A program made the position numbers and the translations under genes. A stretch of 52,411 nt of DNA from the NCBI GenBank assembly GCA_012961165.1, contig DTZW01000473.1:1-52411 (forward strand). The letters run 5' to 3'. Below are positions 16,408 through 25,839 of this stretch, piece by piece; the first letter of the stretch is position 1, and the number at the start of each line of letters is the position of its first letter. This stretch comes from Gammaproteobacteria bacterium (GTDB lineage Bacteria > Pseudomonadota > Gammaproteobacteria > Pseudomonadales > Azotimanducaceae). Below the pieces are notes generated by a model. The model saw only the letters and a program-made list of their open reading frames with translations. It was not told the DNA's origin and searched no databases.

Positions 16408-18039
16408 TTATTGGGAAGTGAAACCCTCGTATTCTCCATCGGCAACATCATGAAGCACCTGTCTATAGCTACCCAGGCCAGCCATATAGAACATCACTTT
16501 ATTGGGTTTTCCTGGAATGTTGGCGCCGAAAATCCATGATTCCGCTTGTGGAAACAGTGTGAAATTCGCGATCTCTTCACATGTCTCGGTCCAGGTTGCT
16601 TCAGCATCTGATGTCGCTTCAATACAGGCCATGCCTGTATCCTGCATATGGGAGATCAAATCAGAGACCCACTCGACCTGTGTTTCGATACTGGGTGGCA
16701 GATTAGTGAAAGGACCATTGGGACCGAGAATCATGAACATGTTAGGGAAATCCGAATTTGCCATGCCGAGGTAGCTGCTGGGACCATCAGCCCACTTGTC
16801 TTTGATCTGGATGCCGTTTCTGCCACGGATGTCGATTTTTGTATAGCTGCCGTCCACAGCATCGAAACCTGTTGCAAAAATCAGGATATCAAGCTCGTGC
16901 ATGTCTTGAGTTGTTTGCACGCCCGTTGATGTTATCTCTTCAATTGGGTCCTTTTTGATATCTACCAGCGTGACATTTTCGCGGTTATAGGTTTCGTAAT
17001 AGCCGGCATCACAAAGTGGTCGCTTGGCATAGAGATCTGTAGGCGTCAGCATTTTTGCTGTTGCTGGATCTTTAACTATCTGGCTAATCTTACTGCGAAT
17101 AAACTGCGCCGCCTCTTCATTTGATTGGCGATCAGTCACAATATCGTTGAAGGTGCCAAACATGAAGCGAAAGCCGCCACCTTTCTGCCATGCTTGTTCG
17201 AACACCTTTTCCCGTGAGATTTCTGTTGCTTCGGTACATGGAATCTGGCTTTCCTCAAACCCGAATGCTACCCCCGAGTTACGCACGTCAGTCCAAACCT
17301 GCTCATAGTTAGCTTTAACTCCTGCTATGAAATCCTTTGGCATGGCGCCATGTCTGGCTGGAACACTATACTGCGGCGAGCGCTGGAAGACAGTGAGGTG
17401 CTTTGCCTCAGGACCGATGGCAGTGACGCATTGGACGCCGGTGGAGCCAGTGCCAATGACACCGACCCGTTTCCCCTCTAAACTCACGCCTTGAGTCGGC
17501 CACGCGCCAGTGTGATATTGCTCTCCGACAAAATTCTCAAGGCCCTTGATGTCGGGAACATTAGTGACGGAAAGCAAGCCAAGCGCTGTCACAAAATATT
17601 TAGCCGTCAAATTTTTACCGGTATCAGTGGTAACAGACCAGAGATTTGTGTCTTCATTAAAGTGAGCGGCTATTACACCGCAATTGAATTGAATGTCCCG
17701 GCGAAGTTCAAGACGATCAGCGACATATTCCAGATAGGAAAGGACTTCTGGCTGCAAAGGATAACGGTCGCTCCAGACCCAGTCTTGTAACATCTCACTA
17801 TCGAAGGAATAGCAATATACGAAGCTTTCGGTGTCAGATCGAGCGCCGGGATAGCGGTTCCAATACCATGTGCCGCCGACATCACCTGCCCGATCAAACA
17901 CGCAGACCTTCAATCCTAGTTCATCGCGTAATTTATGAAGCATGTAAAGGCCGCCGAAGCCGGCGCCTACAACAATCGCATCGAAGTCAGCGTTTGCGGT
18001 AGTGGCGACTGATGGAATTTCTCTGGTCATAATCGGCAT
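16408..18039 (-). CDS. Type I Baeyer-Villiger monooxygenase, cyclohexanone/cyclopentanone type
   Basis: A 543-residue FAD- and NADPH-dependent monooxygenase, exactly the length of the Acinetobacter cyclohexanone monooxygenase. An FAD Rossmann motif (GAGFGG, 25-30) is followed by GGTWYWNRYPGARSDTES, the Baeyer-Villiger fingerprint FVGEQYHTGAWP (170-181) and the NADP motif GTGSTG (196-201). It would insert oxygen into a cyclic ketone to form a lactone. I moved the start to the ATG at 18039 because AGGAAAA precedes it; the longer frame adds 20 unconserved residues. It lies 79 bases downstream of a CpnA-like alcohol dehydrogenase, which reinforces the cyclic-ketone assignment. Ring size and substituents cannot be told from the sequence. 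Confidence 0.9.
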   Translation of the reverse strand: MPIMTREIPSVATTANADFDAIVVGAGFGGLYMLHKLRDELGLKVCVFDRAGDVGGTWYWNRYPGARSDTESFVYCYSFDSEMLQDWVWSDRYPLQPEVLSYLEYVADRLELRRDIQFNCGVIAAHFNEDTNLWSVTTDTGKNLTAKYFVTALGLLSVTNVPDIKGLENFVGEQYHTGAWPTQGVSLEGKRVGVIGTGSTGVQCVTAIGPEAKHLTVFQRSPQYSVPARHGAMPKDFIAGVKANYEQVWTDVRNSGVAFGFEESQIPCTEATEISREKVFEQAWQKGGGFRFMFGTFNDIVTDRQSNEEAAQFIRSKISQIVKDPATAKMLTPTDLYAKRPLCDAGYYETYNRENVTLVDIKKDPIEEITSTGVQTTQDMHELDILIFATGFDAVDGSYTKIDIRGRNGIQIKDKWADGPSSYLGMANSDFPNMFMILGPNGPFTNLPPSIETQVEWVSDLISHMQDTGMACIEATSDAEATWTETCEEIANFTLFPQAESWIFGANIPGKPNKVMFYMAGLGSYRQVLHDVADGEYEGFTSQ

Positions 18040-18118
18040 GGCTTTTCCTACTATTTTCGTTACTGGCTTTAACGATCGTGGCAAGAACAAAAGCCACATG
18101 ATGATTGTTCAACAGTAG

Positions 18119-18871
18119 CTACATGGCTGTATAACCACCATCAACCACCATTTCTGATCCGGTCATAAAGGAAGACTCATCAGATGCCAGGAACAGTACA
18201 GCATATGAAACTTCTTTTGGTTGGGCAGGGCGGCCCAGTATCGTTGTGCCCAATATCGCCTGGCGACTTTCTTCATCAGCTAAAAGGTCTTTGGTCATGG
18301 CGGTATCGATCACGCCAGGATGTACGGAGTTAACCCGAATGTTGTATTGAGCCAGATCAACGGCGGAGGATTTTGTCAGTAGCCTGAGAGCGCCCTTGGT
18401 TGACTGATAAGCTGCGGCCTGGGGTGCGCCGACCAGGCCGTAAATGGAAGAAATATTGATGATCGAGCCACCTCCTGCTTTTTGCATGGCGGGAAGAACA
18501 GCCTTGGTGCCCAAGAATGGCCCCTTGGCATTGATATTAAAGATCAGATCCCATTCTTCATTCGTCGTTTCATCTACGGGTTTTAATATCAGCAGACCGG
18601 CATTGTTTACCAGGACATCAATCTTGCCTTCACTGCCAATAACACTCGCAACAACTGCTTGCCATTGGGATTCATCAGTGACATCGAGCGGATAAAATGT
18701 GGCAGTACCGCCGCTGGCATTGATTTCATCTGCGACCTTTTGTCCTTCAACTTCATTGACGTCAGTTACGATCACTTTGGCACCTTCTTCTGCCAGTAAC
18801 TGTGAGTGGGTCATGCCCATGCCCATTGCGCCACCTGTTACCAGGGCGACTTTGCCTTCTACTCTATTCAT
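18119..18871 (-). CDS. cpnA: Cyclic alcohol dehydrogenase (CpnA/ChnA-like SDR)
   Basis: A 250-residue classical short-chain dehydrogenase that closely resembles cyclopentanol dehydrogenase CpnA of Comamonas as I remember it. Matching segments include the cofactor motif TGGAMGMGMTH, LKPVDETTNEEWD, ISSIYGLVGAPQAAAYQSTKGA with the Ser, Tyr and Lys of the active site, and IRVNSVHPGVIDTAMT. The expected reaction is NAD+-dependent oxidation of cyclohexanol or cyclopentanol to the ketone, the substrate of the Baeyer-Villiger enzyme encoded just downstream. The two genes form a unit separated from the DUF1302 cluster by a hairpin at 19002-19031. Confidence 0.85.
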   Translation of the reverse strand: MNRVEGKVALVTGGAMGMGMTHSQLLAEEGAKVIVTDVNEVEGQKVADEINASGGTATFYPLDVTDESQWQAVVASVIGSEGKIDVLVNNAGLLILKPVDETTNEEWDLIFNINAKGPFLGTKAVLPAMQKAGGGSIINISSIYGLVGAPQAAAYQSTKGALRLLTKSSAVDLAQYNIRVNSVHPGVIDTAMTKDLLADEESRQAILGTTILGRPAQPKEVSYAVLFLASDESSFMTGSEMVVDGGYTAM

Positions 18872-19001
18872 AATTTTCTCTCTTAATCATACTGTCAGGT
18901 GAACTGACACGGGAAAAAGCCCAAAAAAACTTGCGAGTTGTTCTCCTATGCAAAGCGGTTTAACTTTGCGGAAGATTCTGAGGTACTGTAGGGCTTGTGA
19001 T

Positions 19002-19031
19002 GCCAGCCAGTGGTTTACACCACTGACTGGC
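19002..19031. terminator. Strong hairpin between the DUF1302 and cpnA-like genes
   Basis: GCCAGCCAGTGG (19002-19013) pairs with CCACTGACTGGC (19020-19031) with one mismatch in 12 positions around the 6-base loop TTTACA. It lies 25 bases beyond the DUF1302 stop on the minus strand. No long U-run follows in that direction, so it may be a Rho-assisted terminator, a processing site or a 3'-end stabiliser. Confidence 0.5.
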
Positions 19032-19055
19032 CTTGGCTATGTTTTCTCGTAAGGT

Positions 19056-20843
19056 CTAGAAAAACCAGGTAGCTCGTGCAAATACCTCATCCTGATCTTC
19101 GAAGGTTTCCATCGCGTCATCATTGTCACCATCTGAGCCGATGATATTGGCATAAAGATCCAGCTGAAATTTGCCACTAGGGCGCCATTTGACACCTGGT
19201 TGGAACAGAAAACCGCCCTCTTTCTCGTACAGCACTGTAAAGTCAGCACGCCAGACGAGGTTTGGGAACGGTTGCTGGAAGGCAAACACAAATGCGTCGT
19301 AACTGTCCTGGCCTTTGGGGATACCATCATTATCAAAACCACTTACGTGCCTGCCGAGAAAGTCGCTCTCTGTCTTATGCATCCACTCAAGAATAAAGTA
19401 GGTGGCAGGAAACGAGTCTGAAAAGCGGTGATACTTTTCAATCGTTACATTGGTGATGAGTTCATTTTCTACAATAAAATCGCGAGTTAGTGTTGGACTC
19501 GTAAAGTACCGGTCCATTGCATAGCTCGCTTCGACCTTCAGGATCAATTGATCAAACAGGGTGTCAGGTTCAGCGGTGAAGACATAGCTGAGTCCAAAAC
19601 CCAGTATATCTTCATCTTTGTATTCTCTGGCGACGTGGCCTTTGAGAGGGCCCAGCGCGGCGAAGAAAGTATCCAGCGTAATAGCAGCGAATTGCCTGTT
19701 TGGTACTACCGCGGCACCTAGCAGCGCTGTCGCCGGGAACTCATCAATAGATCTGTTAAGTGCTTCCATGCCATCTAATCGGGAACGTCCTGCAAAATGA
19801 AACCACTCGTTCGAACTGTAGGAGCCATCCTGGCTGGGCTCGAATGCAGTCTCCGATAGCAGGGCGCCAAGCCCCTCAAGAGCAGGGACACCGCTACCCG
19901 CAAAAACATTAATATTTGACTTAGTCCAGCGGAATACACCGTCCGGATTGTAGCGATGTACAGCCATAAAGCTAAGTTCAAAGTCGCCTGCTGTACCATT
20001 CAGGCGAAAGCCATAACTCAGCTTATCTTCCACATCTTCGTAGAATTCGTCCTGTTGAATAGTGAATGAATTGGTAATTAGACTGTATGGGCTATTTGTC
20101 GTTGGAAAAATTGTTGGCCTGAATTCTTGTACCCACCCTTCCAGTTCCCAGTCGTTCTGGAACCGATAAGAACCTCGTATCCCAAGACTGGGTACTCGTA
20201 GGTCTGCATACTCTTCTGCAGCAACGCTTAGGATACTGTGCCGACGAAGGTCCAGTCCGTTGGCGACGTCGAAAACCCTGAAGAAAAGCGATTCGCCCCA
20301 GGCAATATTTTGATTACCGAATCGAAACCACCAGGGCCCCTTACTGTAGTCAAGATATGCCAGCGGAATATCCAGCATGTAGTTCTCGCCGTTGGCTTCC
20401 AGCACCGACCCCTTGCCTCCGTCAAAACCTGTGTCAAACAGATCAATATCATCAAATTCATCATCCAGGGCGTATTCGTAAAACCCACGTAATTTAATAG
20501 TGGCTGACCAGTCATCGGTAAACTTGACTTTAATATCGACTTCAGCCCGGGTTGCGAAGAGGTTGATGTCATTTTCGTTGCCTACCCCTACAGTGGGTAG
20601 GCGAGTGACAGTTGAAAGAAATACTTCGCCGGTTCCCAGATTGAGTGCAGGGTTGGTAAGAGTCTGGCCATTATATGGGTTACCGTATTGATTAAATTCA
20701 TTGGCATCGCCGGTTACATAAGCAGTCTCCTGCCGAATAAATCCGGTAACACTTATATCAGCTGCGTAGGCGTTACCAGCGAGAGCCAGTACAGCAATCA
20801 CCCCAACATGTAACATGTTCTTGATACAATTTTTTAACTTCAT
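19056..20843 (-). CDS. DUF1302 outer-membrane beta-barrel protein
   Basis: A 595-residue exported protein. A Sec signal peptide ends near GNAYAAD (about residue 28). The rest is rich in alternating aromatic and polar beta-strands (WWFRFGNQNIAWGESLFF, LELEGWVQEFRP-like segments) and ends in Phe-Phe, as outer-membrane barrels do. The DUF1302 family co-occurs with DUF1329 and MMPL transporters. A porin-like or docking role for hydrophobic compounds at the outer membrane is inferred. GAGG precedes the ATG. It ends the likely transcript MMPL, DUF1329, YCF48, DUF1302 on the minus strand. Confidence 0.83.
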   Translation of the reverse strand: MKLKNCIKNMLHVGVIAVLALAGNAYAADISVTGFIRQETAYVTGDANEFNQYGNPYNGQTLTNPALNLGTGEVFLSTVTRLPTVGVGNENDINLFATRAEVDIKVKFTDDWSATIKLRGFYEYALDDEFDDIDLFDTGFDGGKGSVLEANGENYMLDIPLAYLDYSKGPWWFRFGNQNIAWGESLFFRVFDVANGLDLRRHSILSVAAEEYADLRVPSLGIRGSYRFQNDWELEGWVQEFRPTIFPTTNSPYSLITNSFTIQQDEFYEDVEDKLSYGFRLNGTAGDFELSFMAVHRYNPDGVFRWTKSNINVFAGSGVPALEGLGALLSETAFEPSQDGSYSSNEWFHFAGRSRLDGMEALNRSIDEFPATALLGAAVVPNRQFAAITLDTFFAALGPLKGHVAREYKDEDILGFGLSYVFTAEPDTLFDQLILKVEASYAMDRYFTSPTLTRDFIVENELITNVTIEKYHRFSDSFPATYFILEWMHKTESDFLGRHVSGFDNDGIPKGQDSYDAFVFAFQQPFPNLVWRADFTVLYEKEGGFLFQPGVKWRPSGKFQLDLYANIIGSDGDNDDAMETFEDQDEVFARATWFF

Positions 20844-20882
20844 GACGACCTCGTTTTATTATTTGGTGTTCTCATCAAACGA

Positions 20883-21872
20883 TTACCTGAGCACCAGGGC
20901 GATGCTTCCACCATAGCCTGCGGTATAAATCTTTTGCTCAATTATTTTGTTACCTTCGCTCTTGTGTTCTACTTCTACTGCTGCCAGATCCTGAAACCAT
21001 GTGCGGCTGATACTTGGATGTTGATTATCTTCCCAGGTGTCTCCTCCATCACTGCTACGCAAAAAGCTTCGCACTCCTGTGACAACTATCTCTCCGTGTT
21101 TGGATGCCCATACGCCAAGGAGGTTAGCATTACCGTCGATTTCGACTGATTGCCAGGAATTACCTTGATCATTGGTTTTCAATATTGTTCCGTCCTGACC
21201 GACTGCAAATCCCAGATCCGGAGTAGGGAAAGACATGGAGAAGAGTGAAGCATCACCTCTATGTCTGACTTCCCAGCTTCCACCGGCATTATCAGAGGAG
21301 AGCACCAGTCCGAACTCGCCAGAAATAAGGAACCTGGTGGGGCTGATCATTTCAATATCATATAGATGAGGCTCGTACCCATCAGCAGTGATCGTCTCCC
21401 AATCCAGTTGAATTCGGTTCCAGGTGTGGCCCCAATCCAATGATTTGAGGATTAGTCCAAACCCCCCCACAGCAACTGACTCGCCACTCGGAGCTAGAGC
21501 CACTGACATAAATCGGTCTTCAACCCCGCTTTCTGTTTTCTGCCAACTCTTGCCTGAATCATCAGAGACGAAGATAATTCCGGATTGGCCAACGGCAATG
21601 GCGCGCTCGCTGCTCATGGCTACAGAAGTCAGTGTTGCATCACCAAGGGGTTTACCCACCATCCAGGTGAGACCGCCATCCGAACTCGTCAGGATTAGAC
21701 CATAGCTGCCGACAGCCAGCCCCGTTTCTCCCTGAAACTCGATGTCGAATAGAGCGTCGTGTGGCGTGCCGTGAAATACGATATTCACTGGCGGATCGCT
21801 ATCGGCTATGGCCGATACCGATCCGCATAACATCATCAACCATAGGCTCGCTTTAAACAGTCTATATTTCAT
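20883..21872 (-). CDS. Periplasmic YCF48/BNR-repeat beta-propeller protein
   Basis: A 329-residue exported protein with a Sec signal (hydrophobic to about residue 23, then AIADSDPP). Repeats of the form S.DGG.TW, S.DSGKSWQ and DQGNSWQ recur about every 40-45 residues (for example SSDGGLTW, SDDSGKSW, TNDQGNSW, SSDGGDTW). These are the signatures of YCF48/BNR beta-propellers such as the photosystem II assembly factor HCF136. Its start is eight bases from the DUF1329 stop, so it is co-translated with that gene. In such clusters it may assist assembly or act as a scaffold for the envelope complex; it is unlikely to be a sialidase because catalytic residues are not evident. Confidence 0.82.
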   Translation of the reverse strand: MKYRLFKASLWLMMLCGSVSAIADSDPPVNIVFHGTPHDALFDIEFQGETGLAVGSYGLILTSSDGGLTWMVGKPLGDATLTSVAMSSERAIAVGQSGIIFVSDDSGKSWQKTESGVEDRFMSVALAPSGESVAVGGFGLILKSLDWGHTWNRIQLDWETITADGYEPHLYDIEMISPTRFLISGEFGLVLSSDNAGGSWEVRHRGDASLFSMSFPTPDLGFAVGQDGTILKTNDQGNSWQSVEIDGNANLLGVWASKHGEIVVTGVRSFLRSSDGGDTWEDNQHPSISRTWFQDLAAVEVEHKSEGNKIIEQKIYTAGYGGSIALVLR

Positions 21873-21880
21873 GATGGGTA

Positions 21881-23266
21881 CTAGCTGCCTAACCGACGCA
21901 TCGCAGAGACTGTCAAGAAGCGATCATAATCTTCCGGGTTATTGTAATGCGTTTTGTGACCACCTTTAACTTCGTCAACAAGTTGAATGAGAGATATCCG
22001 GTTTGTCTGGATGTCATGAGAAATAACATGATTCCAAGTCCACAATGGGCTCTTTCCGTTGAGTGCATTAACTGCAACCCCATCTTTGCCGATTGACATG
22101 CCATTACCCTGCTCGAAGCTCCGATAGGCTTCTCCCCGGCGATCATAATTGATGCCATTCCAGCCCTGCATCGATCGAGCGTCAATATAGACTCGACGTT
22201 TACTGATGGGTGCACGAGGATACTTGATGGGCTCGGCATCCAGCACGATAACGTCAGGAATGAGCTCATAGCTGGTGCGGAAAAACGATTTGCCTTCCGC
22301 TCCGCCAACTTTTGGTCGTTCCCAGTTGGGATGGTCACCGCCGAAATTACCCGTGGCGCCGGTGCCCAACATTGGACCCCGATAAACCAGTTTAAAGTTC
22401 CCCCAGGTTAAAAAGGGATCACCCGCAGCCCAGGCATCAGAGATATACCAGGTGGGCCCAGGTATCAGAGGTTCAAATCGTTGGTTGGTAGGGAATCGTC
22501 TGACGCGTTTAAAAGCAGGCAGATAACCGTTCAATGAAGGGAATTCGTTCTGGTCATACGGCCAGACACTCAGAAAGGCCGTTCCCTTGATGTCCTGCGG
22601 TCTCGTGAAAAATATTGACTGGTAACGGAGGGTGTCAGTTTTACCACGGAAATTTCGATCTTCCATGGTGATTCGACCGGTGCCCTGCATCTCTGCCCAG
22701 ACAAAATCATAGTCGTAGGCAACGCTTCCGTTTGGATTCAGGTCCTGCTCTCGAATAGCGTAGTAGGTATGATCGTACCGCCCCCAGCTTAATGTCAGAT
22801 TTGCCAGGGCTTCGGTCGCCGATTTGGCATCGGGGAATGGGTTACCTCCAATCCAGGGTGTGCCATCATCAGTTCGCACGTTACCTGTTGCGTCAAAAAT
22901 GCCGCGCCCCGAGTTTCTTATACTGGCAGCCATATAATCTGTTGGCGCCAGCCATTCCGGGTTTGTGGTAGTGGGTATGGTATCTATCTCGCGTCCCTGC
23001 TGCGATACCTCCAAGTAGGCAATGGGGTCCAGCAGGTCTTTGACGTGCTCGACATTAGCTGCGGAGATTACGTCTCCTGTATTGATTTTGCCTTTTGTGA
23101 TCATCTCCAGAGACGAAATCTCGTCGGGATATACCTTTTCGAGTGTATTCCCCTTTGCGATGGTCGCCCATAGTGGTGCCAGTACGCCGGTGCTTATAAC
23201 GCCAGTAGCCATTTGTTTCATAAAATGACGTCGGCTGAAATCAAAATCGAATTTTCTTATGTGCAT
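21881..23266 (-). CDS. Tat-exported DUF1329 protein (copy 2)
   Basis: A 461-residue paralogue of the protein at 14110-15489. The Tat motif SRRHFM is at residues 11-16. Shared stretches include GTPWIGGNPFPDA (NPWIGGNPFPDA in copy 1), FKRVRRFPTNQRFEPLI and LSDAWAAGDP or its equivalent, while the middle diverges. It sits between the MMPL transporter and the YCF48 protein, the usual arrangement for this family. It could be a periplasmic hydrophobic carrier working with the MMPL pump, in the way LppX-like proteins accompany mycobacterial MmpL proteins (inference from fold family). GAGGG precedes the ATG, and a 15-base palindrome lies just upstream. Confidence 0.85.
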   Translation of the reverse strand: MHIRKFDFDFSRRHFMKQMATGVISTGVLAPLWATIAKGNTLEKVYPDEISSLEMITKGKINTGDVISAANVEHVKDLLDPIAYLEVSQQGREIDTIPTTTNPEWLAPTDYMAASIRNSGRGIFDATGNVRTDDGTPWIGGNPFPDAKSATEALANLTLSWGRYDHTYYAIREQDLNPNGSVAYDYDFVWAEMQGTGRITMEDRNFRGKTDTLRYQSIFFTRPQDIKGTAFLSVWPYDQNEFPSLNGYLPAFKRVRRFPTNQRFEPLIPGPTWYISDAWAAGDPFLTWGNFKLVYRGPMLGTGATGNFGGDHPNWERPKVGGAEGKSFFRTSYELIPDVIVLDAEPIKYPRAPISKRRVYIDARSMQGWNGINYDRRGEAYRSFEQGNGMSIGKDGVAVNALNGKSPLWTWNHVISHDIQTNRISLIQLVDEVKGGHKTHYNNPEDYDRFLTVSAMRRLGS

Positions 23267-23290
23267 TGAATTACCCTCGTTTACATAAAA

Positions 23291-23305
23291 TAGTTAGGCT
23301 AACTA
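23291..23305. promoter_or_regulatory. Perfect 15-bp palindrome upstream of DUF1329 copy 2
   Basis: TAGTTAGGCTAACTA is a perfect palindrome with one central base. It lies 25 bases before the DUF1329 start and 66 bases after the MMPL stop. It may be an operator for an internal promoter or a short processing hairpin. No regulator is assigned. Confidence 0.4.
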
Positions 23306-23370
23306 CCACTAAGCCACTTTGTAATTTATGTGGTTCCTAATTGTTGAACTAGAAAACCGTTACTGCATTA

Positions 23371-25839
23371 CTACCTCACTACTTGCTTACCTTGTGCTGT
23401 TACTACGGTTGTTTCTACTACAAGTTGACTGGGCTCGGTAGAAAACTGTAATGATTCCAGAAGCCCAGCATCTGAATTCAGCATATGTTCTTTGCTGACA
23501 AAATCTGGCTTGAACAGATAAACCAGCAGCGGGACTACGATTAGTGCAATGATCATATTGATGAGCATAACCATGACCAGGAGCAGGCCCATGTCAGCCA
23601 GAAATTTTAGTCCGGAAAGTGCATACCACGGCAGGATACCTAGAAGAACGATGCTGGCGGTGAAGAAAATCGCTTTCCCGCTGGTGGTGATAGACGCCTG
23701 GATTGCATTACCATAATGGTTGGCATCCCGGTATTCCTCACAAATACGACTGAGTAGATAAATCCCGTAATCGATTCCCACGCCGATTCCAATGGAGGCG
23801 ATGGGCAAAGTATTTACATCCAGCCCGATACCCATAAGTACCATGACTGACCCCAGTAGAATGTTAGATAAATTGACCGGCACAAGTAACAAAATACCCG
23901 CCCATATAGATCGATAGGCAAAACTACATGTCAACAAGATGACAATATTTAGTGCGATCAGGATGACATATTGGTATTCATCGACTGTATCGTTAACGGA
24001 TTGTTGTAGCGCAATGGCACCGGTACCCAGGCGTATTCGAAATTTTTCGTGGTTGATGCCTACTTCTTCCAGCGCGGCACGAGTTTGAGCGAGCGCTGTG
24101 TCTACGGTTGATTGTTTATTGTCTTTGTACCATAGAGAAACTGTACTGTTGCGCAATTCGAAATCAGTGACGTGGCTATATGCTTTGGTGCTGGCACCCA
24201 GGAGAAGAGCGCTCGCAGCGGCGTTAACTGCTTCATCCGAATTATCAAGCGGCCCCCATTTTGGATTACCACCACTAAATAGGCGGTTGGCCTCGGGTAG
24301 GTAGTCAGCGAAAGAAAGTGTCGCTTCCGGCGGGTTCGGTTGGCTTTCCAGAATACGCTGCAATTTGGCCATGGTAAGAGCTGTGTCAGCCTTTTTAGTT
24401 ACCCGCTCATCAACAATACCCTCAAAGACGATTTCAAGAGTCATCAAACCAGGGAAATGGCGATTGATTTGGCGGACCGCATAATTATATTCGGAATCAT
24501 CCCAGAGAAGATTACTGCCTTCGACAGGATTACCGACTTTCAACTGCGATACCAATGCCAGTGAGCCTAAGGTTAGAAAGACCAAAATGCCTGCAGTCTT
24601 ACGGGCGTTATGACCGTGGCTCAGGCGGCCAATGTACCTGAGAATATTGATAATAGAATCGTGACCACTGCCCTTATTTGAAGAATTTTTGCCAAGTATT
24701 TTCTCTACGTTCTTAGGGGCAGGTAAGTAGGAAAGCAAAATGGGTGTCAGGAACAAATTCGTAGGTACCAGTATCAATGCCCAGAAACCGCAGAACAGGG
24801 CAAATCTTTCCATGACTGGAATGGGCGCGAATGCGATGAGGAACAGACCTGTTGCATCCGTGATGATGCCGAGCGTTCCAGGCGCCATCATCACCCTGAG
24901 TGCGTGCTCAGAGGCTAGTTTCTTATCCGGCACCAGATTGTAATTTTCATAATAGCGTTCAATAAACTGCACGCAGTGACTAAATGCTCGTGCGACCAAT
25001 AGCAAGGGCACAACCATGATTAACGGTTCGATGGGATCGCCTATCCAGCCGACGAATCCGAACCCCCAGATGGCAGAAACAATACTGACTACGATCGGGG
25101 TAATCACACCCGGCAGATTCCGCATATAAACGATAAGGGAGAAAATCAGGGCTATAGCCGTTATTCCGAATATCCCCAGCATTTGAGTCTCAAAGGTGTA
25201 AACCCACCCTGTCAACATGGGAGCGCCAGCCACATAGACTTCGTGATTCGCATCCCGCTCTCTTTCTACCATCGTCTGGATGAACTCGAATGTTTCTCCA
25301 TAGTCCAGCAACCTTTCAATGAAAGTTGCTGTAATCATGGTTGCGGTTTCATCTTCAGAGATAAGGAACTTCTGCACGCCCGGCGCTTTGTTTACATAAC
25401 TCCGAAAAAGGTCTACCTCTGCTTCTGTATTCGGCGCATGGTCTCCCATGATTGGCTGCGAATTGATACCAAAAGGTGTTGCCTCGGAGAAACGCGATTT
25501 TTCGGTCGCGATAGACAGTATTTGATCGTGATCTACCGCTGGCGCGAGATCGATGTCTCTGCTCATCCTCCAGATTTTTTCAAGTGTCTCAGGGTTATAA
25601 ATATCTCCCTGTTTTCGCTTAACCATAACCGTCACGGTTAGCGGATTTCCGAAATTTGGGTGATCCTTGAAGGTTTTTACAAATTCGTGGTTTTTCGGGA
25701 ATAGGTCGGAAAAAATGGTCCGAATTTCAACCTGTTTCAGGCCAAAGGCGAAGAAGATTGTAATGCCTGTGAGAACCAGCAACGACAATGCACGATTGCG
25801 CATCGTCCAACTTGCCAGTCTATGTCGGAATAAAGCCAT
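23371..25839 (-). CDS. MMPL/RND-superfamily inner-membrane transporter
   Basis: An 822-residue RND-type transporter with the MMPL layout: a first membrane helix near the N-terminus (LSLLVLTGITIFFAFGL), a large periplasmic loop, a block of five helices from about residue 230 to 370 (FGITAIALIFSLIVYM onward), a second periplasmic loop and a second block of helices from about 630 to 785 (including IASIGIGVGIDYGIYLLSRI). The GIDYGI segment carries the acidic residue typical of proton coupling. Its neighbours suggest it moves a lipid or hydrophobic hydrocarbon-derived compound across the inner membrane or periplasm. No Shine-Dalgarno sequence is obvious at the ATG. Direction and substrate are unknown. 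Confidence 0.88.
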   Translation of the reverse strand: MALFRHRLASWTMRNRALSLLVLTGITIFFAFGLKQVEIRTIFSDLFPKNHEFVKTFKDHPNFGNPLTVTVMVKRKQGDIYNPETLEKIWRMSRDIDLAPAVDHDQILSIATEKSRFSEATPFGINSQPIMGDHAPNTEAEVDLFRSYVNKAPGVQKFLISEDETATMITATFIERLLDYGETFEFIQTMVERERDANHEVYVAGAPMLTGWVYTFETQMLGIFGITAIALIFSLIVYMRNLPGVITPIVVSIVSAIWGFGFVGWIGDPIEPLIMVVPLLLVARAFSHCVQFIERYYENYNLVPDKKLASEHALRVMMAPGTLGIITDATGLFLIAFAPIPVMERFALFCGFWALILVPTNLFLTPILLSYLPAPKNVEKILGKNSSNKGSGHDSIINILRYIGRLSHGHNARKTAGILVFLTLGSLALVSQLKVGNPVEGSNLLWDDSEYNYAVRQINRHFPGLMTLEIVFEGIVDERVTKKADTALTMAKLQRILESQPNPPEATLSFADYLPEANRLFSGGNPKWGPLDNSDEAVNAAASALLLGASTKAYSHVTDFELRNSTVSLWYKDNKQSTVDTALAQTRAALEEVGINHEKFRIRLGTGAIALQQSVNDTVDEYQYVILIALNIVILLTCSFAYRSIWAGILLLVPVNLSNILLGSVMVLMGIGLDVNTLPIASIGIGVGIDYGIYLLSRICEEYRDANHYGNAIQASITTSGKAIFFTASIVLLGILPWYALSGLKFLADMGLLLVMVMLINMIIALIVVPLLVYLFKPDFVSKEHMLNSDAGLLESLQFSTEPSQLVVETTVVTAQGKQVVR

